Below are positions 56,801 through 64,000 of a DNA stretch of 64,000 nt, piece after piece; positions within the stretch are counted from its first letter, which is position 1; each line of letters opens with the position of its first letter. Where the stretch lies: NCBI RefSeq assembly GCF_021462225.1, contig NC_061815.1:51774873-51838872 (forward strand), read 5' to 3'. This DNA comes from Girardinichthys multiradiatus (lineage: Eukaryota; Chordata; Actinopteri; Cyprinodontiformes; Goodeidae). Both the position numbers and the translations under genes were made by a program. The notes under the pieces are model-generated. The model saw only the letters and a program-made list of their open reading frames with translations. It made no database searches and was not told the origin of the DNA.

Positions 56801-59800
56801 CTAACTGATTTTCTTCCAGGATTGTCCTGGATTTATCTCCATCCATCTTCCCATCAAATCTGACCAGCTTCCATGTCCCACAGCATGATGCTGCCACCAC
56901 CATGTGTCACAGTGAGAATGCTGTATTCAGGGTGAGGTGCAGTGTTAGTTTTCCACCACATGGTGATTTGCATGTAGGCCAAACCTTTGGTCTCCTCTTA
57001 GCAGACCTCCTTCTTCCACATGTTTGCTGTATTTTCTACCTGTCTAATGGTAAACTGCAAACTGGGTCTTCTGGCTTTCTTCTTGCCAATCTTCCATAGA
57101 GGTGAAATTTGTGGAGTGTCCAACGAAAGGTTTTTTTTGTGGGCAGATTGTCAAACCTGAGTTGTGGATATCTGCAGCTCCTCCATAGTTACTATGGTCT
57201 TCTTGGCTGCTTATCTGAATAATGCTCTCCTCTTACAGCCTGTCAGTTTAGGTGGACGTCCATGTCTTCGTAGGTCTTCAGGTGGTCCATCCTCTCTCCA
57301 TGTTCAGGTGATTGATCAGAGCTTCGGGAGATGTTCAAAGCTTGGATATTGTTGTAGAACCTAACCCTGCTTCAACCTTCTCCAGAACTTTCTCCTGACC
57401 TGTCTGTTGTGGTCCTTGGTCTTCATGATGTTGGTTGTTCTATGATGTTCTCTGAAGAACCTCTGAGGTCAGAAACAGAACATCTGCAGTTGGACTCTGG
57501 AATCTTTTTTTGTCTTTAAGCCCGTCTAGCACAACAAAAGCTTTGCTTGGTTCTAACAACTCGATGAGATGAAACATGATAAAAATACACCAGACTGCAG
57601 GTCATCCAGCAGCAGTTCAGTGAAATGTGGAGTTAAAGTCCATGCTTTAAAGTACAGCACAGTGCATGCTCCAGTCTTTGGGTGTGGATGAGTGTGAGAT
57701 GTGGGCCTGCAGGAAGGGGTGATGGATTTCACAGCAGTGTGTCTCAGCCTGTTGGTCTTTCTAATCATCTATTCCTCTTCCCAGAAGGTAGAGACACAAA
57801 GGGTCCATTTCCAGGGTGGCTGGGTCTGCTGCGAAGCACCTGGCCTCTCTTTATCCAACCCCTTATTTAGGAGTCAAATCCACGCCTCCTTCGATGCGCT
57901 GAGCTGTTTCTACCGCCCTGCTGGGTCCCATAGAACACTGCCGAGCCGAGGCAGAGTGGTCCAGGGGGGCCCCAGAGTACGAAGACGCGCCACACTTTCA
58001 GATTGTCCTTAGATAAAACTGCTTCAAAACCATGAATCATGATGTCCATCTGCGGCCAGAACACGACAAAACAAGGAAAGGTTCAGGGGTGTGAATACTT
58101 TTTCAAGGTGCTGTATGCGATACTGGTTTCACTGGTTTTAAAGATGTTTTAAATGGTTCTCTAAATACTATAGTTTAACTGGTTCAGATAAGTTATGATG
58201 TTAGTTTGGAGGCCTGTTGAACTGGTGCCAGTGAGGAATTAAACCTCCTCTGATGATGGATTACCTGGTTCTGATTCTGTTTATGAGTCTTACAAGTCTT
58301 GTTTAACTGACTCTGACAATTTAACTGGGTTTAATTCTTGTTTCACTGGTTCCGAAGATAATTTATTGCTAATAGTTTTTACTGGTTGGAACTCTGGTCT
58401 GAGCTGCTCCAGTGATGGTTCTGATTCTGCTTCAACTGTTAGTAAGGTGGTTCTGATGGAGATTGAACTTATTAATAGATGAACTAGTTAAAGTGATTCT
58501 AAAGCTGGCTGCTGAAAACATGTTCCTCTGGGTTACCCCCGCCCTCTTCCTCGTCTGAGTTGGGAAATCCTTCCTGCAGTCAGGGAGCGGCTCCGTCTGA
58601 CTCACACTTCTCTGAAACGGATCTGATCCATGGAGATGAGCCTGATATTCACAGTGAGTCAGAACCTCAGAACTTGTGTTCAAAGAAACATCTCCATCAT
58701 CAGCTGGTCTCTGGTAAACCTTCATCATCTTAAGAGTGAATTTATGATCTGTACCGTTTCCATGGAAACTCCAGTACACGACTGTAAGGAGGGGGTGTGG
58801 CAGCAGGATGTCTTGAGTTTATCTAATACAGGGTCTGTTTGATATCTCTGGGTCGGTTCTCCTTCAGGAAACCTCAGCTCCAAACAGTCCTGATTAAGCT
58901 TCCCCCACAATCCAGCGCTCTGATTACGTTATGCTCAGGACAGGAAGTGACATCATATCTGCTGCAGGCAGATAAATGTCAGGAAACACTGAAATAAACC
59001 AGAGAATAGTCACCTGCTGGGAAGAGAAAACTGATGCCAGACCAGATACTTGGACCGGGGTTTGGAGAGGACGGTGCTGCTTGGTGACTGGTTTACTGGC
59101 TGTTGTTCAGATAATTGGCTGGTTTCAGGTATTCGCCTCCTGTCCTGTCATGTTCAGCTGCTCCATGTCTGAGCTGAAGACTTTCACACTGAACTAAGAT
59201 CAGCCTTCAGCGCCCCCTGGAGGCTGCAGAACATCACGTCAGTATGTCTGTATTAAGGCTGAATGAGTTATAAGGTTCAGCGATGATGAAAGGAGCCACA
59301 AACCTGATCAACTGAGAGCAGGATTCAGATCTGGATCAGAACCGTGGACTTAGAGCTGAAGAAGTCAAAGGTGGTTTGAAAAGTAAAATTGAGACTGAAG
59401 GCTGAATCAGAATCATCGTAACAATAATTCAGTCATGCAGAACTCGCTGCAGCTGTGGCTTTATGGATCATAACAGAACCCGTTAATATGTGGCCAGAGT
59501 TCAGCAACATTCTACCACCACATTTTACCCTGCTGCTGGCCCCTGCTGGTTCTGCACCTGCTGCCCCACATTAATACAAAAACACGGGTAAGATCAGTGG
59601 CAGTTCGAGGCCAAATGTTCAGAACAAAGGAACGTGACAAAAGAAATAGGGCAACATTTCATCGTTTTAATTTATTAAATGAGCCTCAGAGGCACTTGCA
59701 ACTGTGGAGCTGCAGGAACCCTGATCTAGCAGATGAAAAATGAGATCCAATCTCAATACGGCTGAAGATAAAAGTGCCACACATTCATTTTTAATTCATT

Positions 59801-62800
59801 GTTAAAATAAAGTTGTAAAGGAAAAAAATAATATTGGTCCATGGGACCAATCAGTTACTGTTTCTATGACGGCGCATATATATATATAAAAAAAAATGTT
59901 TTATGTATTATGTCTAAAGTACAGGGGCCATAACGGGACAGGAGCAGTTCTGCAGGGGCACTGGCCCCTGTTGGTCCCTATCTAGAACCGCCCATGGGTA
60001 AGATAAGTAAAAACATCCTTAATTCACATAAATCAAACTATCACAATAGATGGATTCAAACATCCGGCTACTTTTGCCGGATGCACAACAGCAGCCCGCT
60101 TTGGGGGAAAGTAGACCCTACGCTTTGAATGGGAGCTTTGCAGCTTGGATAACACGCCAGGTTAAATATTGATACTATTAATAATTTTTATTAGTATAAT
60201 GAAAGAAACTGAAGTCACTTCAGCCTCCCTCTTTAGAGTTTTCTGTATAAATGTGTAAATCCAGCAGCTCCATCACAATTGTTTGTCTTGTCTGGTATAT
60301 TCTGAGCACCTAAACATTTCTTCTTCTTCTGCTTCTTCGGCTGCTGATGTCTTTGAGCTTTTTTTGCACCAACAGCCCAAAAATTGTTTTGACTCCCATA
60401 TAAATCGTGGAGTCTTCGGTCCCCCCAAGGGAGGTGCTGCTGTTTGTAAGAGAAGGAAGTGACGTTTCGTCCATCATCTGCATTCATTAAATCCTGTGTT
60501 GTTAAAAACTTTCTGAGACGTTGAACTTGAAGCACATCAGTGGTTCCCTGAAGGGAGATGAAAGTGTGCAGAGGTTTCGTTCTGCAGCAGCTGCTGGAGT
60601 TTCCAAAGTCCTCAGCAATAACTGGGATAATCAGCAGGTTTATCAGCTGCAGCCTTCAGCTCAGATCTGCTGTCCCATCATTTTGCTGCTTTCTCTGGTT
60701 CTGAAAGTTTGTTCCACTCAAACACACTCTGCAGCAGTTGGAACCTGTGTTCTGTGTTTCCTAAAACATCCTGATCCAGCCGGGTCTGATGAAATGTTTC
60801 TGTTTCCTGTCTGATCAGATGACTTCCTGCCCAGCCTAAAAAGTCCTGTGGGTCTGGTGGGGGAGGAGGCGGCCATCGCTCCATCTCAACGCACGCCGCT
60901 CGCCAGCATGTCCATCAAACACCCGCTCATCCAGATCCAGTGAGTGGCCCCAGAAAATTCTGTCCCAGTGTCCCCAGAGTGGTTTTGTGAAAGACGCCCC
61001 AGTTGTTGTGCTGGAGCTGAGCTGATCCGGTCTGGTTTCTGAACAGGAACTCGGTCCACAGTCTGAGAAGGAGAACATCTCAGGACTCCAGTCAGAGTGT
61101 GTTCTACTCAGACCTTCTGCCATGGATGAGTTCTACTGAGCCAACAGACACCAGCACCACCACAGGTACAACACTGCACTACACAGGTGTATACTTCACT
61201 GTACTACAAGCAACTAAACAATACTGCACCGTACTAGCAAGTACCACAGAGTACTATACACGGTACTACAGAGAGTGTCTGAGGTGTTGGGACCTGGTTG
61301 TGGATTCTTCTCCGTTTGTGGTTGACCTGGATTCTGCAGGAGGAGGAAGAGGACTTGTGTTGCTATTTGTCCGTCCGGCTGGTCCAATCACCAGAGGACA
61401 GGTCCGAGTTTGGCTCAACCCAGATCAGAACCCAGATCTGTATCCAGACTAGATTCCTCAACCACTGACTGAATCTGGAGTCTTTTAGTTGACGCCTTGT
61501 GTGTTTCATCTAATCACATCACTTCCAGTCATGTCACTCTCCTCAGAATGTCCCACCGAGGCCCCGCCCCCTTCCGACCCCGTGGGTGATCCAGCAGGTC
61601 AGGTGTCACCACCTGAGGGCAGGGAGTCTCCATTGCCGTTAGATGGCCGCAGCAGGAGGATGAAGGCTCGCGGCTCATCCACCATGCCACTCCTTCACAG
61701 AGACACACTGTCTTCGTCCTCCGAGCGAGCGTCCCGCCTGCAGCAGGAGAAACAGATGTTGATAGAGGAGGTCAAAGCTCAGAAGGTGATCCGTCAAATC
61801 CATTCCTGATCACAGTCTGACATGTTCTCCATAGCCTTCATCCAGCTGCACAAAACACCAGCAGAGAACCTGGCAGTAATTAAAGATGACGTTGATGGTG
61901 TTCTGCAGGAGCTGGTTTGGATCCTCCATAAAGCCTTGGAGGCCGCCCAGCTAGAGAAGAGGACCTGTGCAGAGTTCCTGGCAGAAGAGGACGAGCAGCA
62001 GCGTTTGGAGCTGCTGCGGCACCGTGAACGGCAGGCGGCCGACCTGCGGGGCCGGCTGGAGGAGACCAAGATGGAGGCGGAGACTCTAAGGGCGAGCCTG
62101 ACTGACAGAGACACACGGCTCACTGAGATGGAGAAGAAAATCAGGCTGCTGATGGAGAAGAACACTGCCAAGCAGCAGGTAAGGAGTCTTATACTTGAAA
62201 TGAAGAAGGTTCACCAGAGGTCCTCAGATTTCTGAACTACATTAGGAACACCAGAATGAACCAAATATATGAGCCTTGTTTCTTCTTCTGTTAACCTCTC
62301 AGCTCCACTCCTTGTTCTTCCTGTTTCTTGTCAGGTGATCATGAAGCTGTCTGATCAGGTGACCTCGTGCCTGTCCGACTCCTCTGGTAGCATTCTGAAC
62401 TTTCAGACCCACAAGCAGCTTCAGCAGCAGATCGAGAACCTCAAGGTGATGTCTTGAATTTGGACAGAGTAGGATACTGTTCAGCTGCCGCACCTGTTTA
62501 GGTGTGGTTCTGGTACAGGTGTCACTGTGGTTGAGGGATTGCACTCTTCCATTCCTTGTCAGATGTTTCAGAAACCAGAACTTTCTCTTCTGAAGGGTGG
62601 TGTTTAACTGATCCGGTTTCTCCTTCTGCAAGTCTCTGGTCTTCTCTTATTGGATGGTGCTAAGCTAGAGGTGAAGACCTACCTTTGAAGATTCTGCTGT
62701 GGTGATCCAGATATTGGTGCAGATGGTGCTTTAGTTCTCTTATAGAGGTTCTTTTCTGAGCAGTGAGGAACCAACTGATGCTAATAAGAAAAAGGCACAT

Positions 62801-63760
62801 TTTGTTCACTCTGTATCCTCGTTTGCTCTGAACTCTCAGTTCTTTGATTCTGGTCCAGTTTCTGTTCTGGTTTCCTTACCTCGGAGTCTCAGAACAGCTC
62901 ATGATCCTGAAGGTTTAAACCTTGTTTGTATTCTTTGTTGGCGTCTCTGCATCAGTTCATGGTTCAAGGTTGAAATCATATTTCATAAATCAGTCTGCAG
63001 GTTCACCCAGTTCAGATAGAGAAGCTGCAGAGTTCGTTCATCTCTGGTTCTGCCTCTCAGTGGTGGGAGATCAGATGGGTGACAGCTGATTGGTTCTGAT
63101 GAGATGACCGGAGTTCTGATTGTGTCTATGCTTCTGTCAGGACGACATGGAGGCGTATAAAACCCAGAACAAGTTCCTGAACTCTGAGATCTACCAGCTG
63201 ACCAAGCTTTGGAGAAAAAGCTCGGAGCAGGAGAGGAGCCTGATGGTGAAGGTGGGTCTGACTGGGAACACTGGGAACCAGTTCCATTACTGGAACCAGC
63301 TGCAGCAGCTGTGTGACCTCTAATGTTTCTCTGTCCTGCTCTCTGATTGGCTGCAGTGTGCGTACCTGGAGGCCACTAACTGTCAGGTGGAGAGCCGTTA
63401 CCTGAGTGTCCTACGGAAGCTCCAGGATGCCAAATCTCTGGCTCCAGAGCAGCAGGAGGTCGTGCAGAAGATGATTGATGATGCTCTGAGAGGAGAGCTG
63501 AAGAGCGTCATGAAGCTGAGCGCAGACAGGTAAGCACACCTGAGCAGGCGGGAAAAACAGGAACATCCTGCTCTGTTCATTCCCAACAGAGGGCCAGGAA
63601 ACATCTGGAACACAGCTGGAGTTTATCAAACAGGTCATCTGTCTGCAGGGATTATGATGAGTACGGCTTTAAGATCATTCCAGACTATGAGGTGGAGGAC
63701 ATGAAGCTGCTGGCCAAGATCCAGGCGCTGGAAATCCGATCCCACAACCTTCTGCACCAG
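52950..63760 (+). CDS. TBC1D2: TBC1D2 (Armus) 5' part, ten coding exons, continues past the window
   Basis: A Rab GTPase-activating protein. In mammals TBC1D2/Armus stimulates GTP hydrolysis by Rab7 and acts with Rac1 at cadherin junctions, late endosomes and autophagosomes. The coding exons are 52950-53801, 56017-56131, 60819-60939, 61047-61165, 61547-61785, 61909-62178, 62335-62445, 63141-63251, 63357-63529 and 63649-63760. All introns are GT-AG and the phases join without a break for 741 codons. The layout is a disordered N-terminus (1-205), PH domain (about 208-308, starting KLCGYLQKQAGPLRAW), a linker, and coiled coils (about 460-660) with ILHKALEAAQLEKR and DDMEAYKTQNKFLNSEI. IPDYEVEDMKLLAKIQALE follows. 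The wording of these blocks fits TBC1D2 better than TBC1D2B. The TBC domain is outside the window. The ATG has A at -3 and G at +4. Confidence 0.88.
53931..54822. mobile_element. Long-armed foldback transposon in TBC1D2 intron 2
   Basis: Two arms of about 361 bp (53931-54291) and 365 bp (54458-54822) are reverse complements with modest divergence, around a 166-bp centre. The ends read GGGGCCTCATGTACGAAGCG and, complemented, GGGGTCTAATGTATGCAGCG. There is no transposase frame, so it is non-autonomous. The terminal style recalls Harbinger or Kolobok families, but no target duplication was recognised, so the superfamily is open. Confidence 0.75.
55149..55450 (+). repeat. Dispersed fish repeat, uninterrupted copy
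   Basis: It matches 42068-42216 joined directly to 42890-43040. It therefore serves as the empty-site reference for the insertion at 42217-42889. Confidence 0.75.
55462..55600 (-). mobile_element. SINE fragment, same family as 3687-4041
   Basis: On the minus strand it carries 'ggtcccaggttggaatccca' (box B and following bases), 'gcctggggtctttctgcgtg' and the 'ggttctctccaggtactcc' body, then ends. It is a head-only fragment in TBC1D2 intron 2. Confidence 0.7.
56017..56131 (+). CDS. TBC1D2: TBC1D2 exon 3 (end of PH domain)
   Basis: The acceptor is CACTTTTTAAG and the donor is GAGAG|GTGAGA. The 38 complete codons include LMLYWLQQLQVKRW, the C-terminal helix of the PH domain with its invariant Trp, then a Gln/Asn-rich tail from (CAA/AAC)n. 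It leaves phase 1. Confidence 0.88.
56600..58115 (-). mobile_element. Degenerate Tc1-like transposon relic in TBC1D2 intron 3
   Basis: The + strand reads as the complement of a decayed transposase, including 'cacagcatgatgctgccacc' (complement of the GGGSIMLW motif) at 56879-56900, and ends with 'gggtgtgaatactttttcaa', then 'ggtgctgta', near 58115, recalled as the terminus of a widespread fish Tc1-like family. The frames are broken throughout. Confidence 0.6.
59587..60004. mobile_element. hAT-type MITE with 8-bp target duplication
   Basis: The element 59595-59996 (402 bp) starts CAGTGGCAGTTCGAG and ends CTAGAACCGCCCATG. These are imperfect inverted repeats of the CAnnGGCGGTTCTAG kind seen in hAT elements. 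It is flanked by GGTAAGAT at 59587-59594 and 59997-60004, the 8-bp duplication typical of hAT. There is no coding frame. It lies in TBC1D2 intron 3. Confidence 0.8.
60819..60939 (+). CDS. TBC1D2: TBC1D2 exon 4
   Basis: The acceptor is TCTGATCAG and the donor CCA|GTGAGT. It encodes DFLPSLKSPVGLVGEEAA then a Ser/Lys-rich tail, the conserved linker after the PH domain. Phase 1 in, phase 2 out. Confidence 0.85.
61047..61165 (+). CDS. TBC1D2: TBC1D2 exon 5
   Basis: The acceptor is TTCTGAACAG and the donor CACAG|GTACAA. It encodes a polar, Ser/Thr-rich linker (NSVHSLRRRTSQDSSQS...), consistent with a disordered region. Phase 2 in, phase 1 out. Confidence 0.82.
61547..61785 (+). CDS. TBC1D2: TBC1D2 exon 6 (linker and start of coiled coil)
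   Basis: The donor is AGAAG|GTGATC. The preferred acceptor is CTCTCCTCAG at 61546. Another AG at 61527-61528 would add 18 nt (six residues) in frame. The exon encodes a Pro-rich part then ERASRLQQEKQMLIEEVKAQ, the beginning of the coiled coil. Phase 1 in, phase 0 out. Confidence 0.82.
61909..62178 (+). CDS. TBC1D2: TBC1D2 exon 7 (coiled coil)
   Basis: The acceptor is GTTCTGCAG and the donor AGCAG|GTAAGG. The 90 codons start ELVWILHKALEAAQLEKR, a signature block of TBC1D2, and continue as a charged coiled coil rich in Glu, Arg and Leu heptads. Phase 0 at both ends. Confidence 0.9.
62335..62445 (+). CDS. TBC1D2: TBC1D2 exon 8
   Basis: The acceptor is TTTCTTGTCAG and the donor CAAG|GTGATG. The 37 codons (VIMKLSDQVTSCLSD ... 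HKQLQQQIENLK) continue the coiled-coil region. Phase 0 at both ends. Confidence 0.88.
63141..63251 (+). CDS. TBC1D2: TBC1D2 exon 9
   Basis: The acceptor is TGCTTCTGTCAG and the donor GAAG|GTGGGT. The 37 codons start DDMEAYKTQNKFLNSEIYQL, one of the best-kept blocks of the family. Phase 0 at both ends. Confidence 0.9.
63357..63529 (+). CDS. TBC1D2: TBC1D2 exon 10
   Basis: The acceptor is GGCTGCAG and the donor ACAG|GTAAGC. It encodes CAYLEATNCQVESRYLSVLR and a helical stretch to KSVMKLSAD. Phase 0 in, phase 2 out. Confidence 0.9.
63649..63760 (+). CDS. TBC1D2: TBC1D2 exon 11, last in the window
   Basis: The acceptor is CATCTGTCTGCAG and the donor CACCAG|GTCTGG. It encodes DYDEYGFKIIPDYEVEDMKL and LAKIQALEIRSHNLLHQ, the conserved lead into the TBC domain. 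The catalytic TBC exons follow beyond 64000. The remainder of the window (63761-64000) is intron. Confidence 0.9.
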
Positions 63761-64000
63761 GTCTGGGAGTTTATTAGGCTAAAACCCTGAGTTTTACCTG
63801 TCAGGCTGCACACAGGCTGCTGCCTGACTGCATGTAGAAACAGTCCAGGGTTTATGTTTTAAGTCTACTCTAAATGTTGGTGTTCATCTGCAATGCTGTT
63901 GATGACATAATTACAAATTAGAAGCTTTGACCAAACCTGACTGGCTCAGAGGAGATAATGAAAATTAAATAAACAGAATAAAATAAATAGAAATAAGAAA

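Overview
The window reads as vertebrate, almost certainly teleost fish, nuclear DNA. It contains L2-clade LINE, Tc1/mariner, hAT and Ty3/gypsy elements, tRNA-derived SINEs and many CA/TG microsatellites. One spliced gene has short, repeat-bearing introns. I cannot name the species; a percomorph such as a cyprinodontiform is a guess.

The only host protein-coding gene I can support lies at the right end, on the + strand. It is the 5' part of TBC1D2 (TBC1D2A/Armus), a Rab7 GTPase-activating protein with a PH domain, coiled coils and a C-terminal TBC domain. A non-coding first exon ends at 51683. Ten coding exons between 52950 and 63760 join in frame to 2223 nt (741 codons). The TBC domain exons lie beyond the right edge. 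The region just upstream of exon 1 carries an E-box/CLEAR-like site overlapping an AP-1 site, a CRE, and an ETS-type site inside or near exon 1. The introns hold a long-armed foldback element (53931-54822), a degenerate Tc1-like relic (about 56600-58115) and a hAT-type MITE with an 8-bp target duplication (59595-59996).

From 1 to about 51.3 kb I find no host exon I can defend. This stretch is a transposon landscape: a SINE with a 13-bp target duplication (3687-4041); a solo LTR with a 5-bp target duplication and a nested SINE (14552-15354); a decayed full-length-type L2 LINE (about 23000-26795); a 5-kb tandem array of an 11-bp unit with about 1-kb higher-order copies (29103-34150); a damaged Ty3/gypsy element (34540-38812) inside an older dispersed repeat; an internally deleted Tc1 element (40143-41440); and a nearly complete Tc1/mariner element on the minus strand (48082-49350) whose catalytic spacing counts as DD36E. 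A low-repeat block at about 2110-3010 may be conserved regulatory DNA.

Most long open frames are not genes. The 11-bp array is open over hundreds of codons because 11 is not a multiple of 3 and the unit lacks stops. The transposon frames are all broken. The points most worth a second look are the higher-order structure of the array, the two LTR insertions sharing the same target duplication (GTCTG), the complementary truncation of the gypsy LTRs, the DD36E element, a promoter-like 673-bp insertion at 42217-42889, and the TBC1D2 promoter motifs. No wholly new system could be demonstrated by reading alone.
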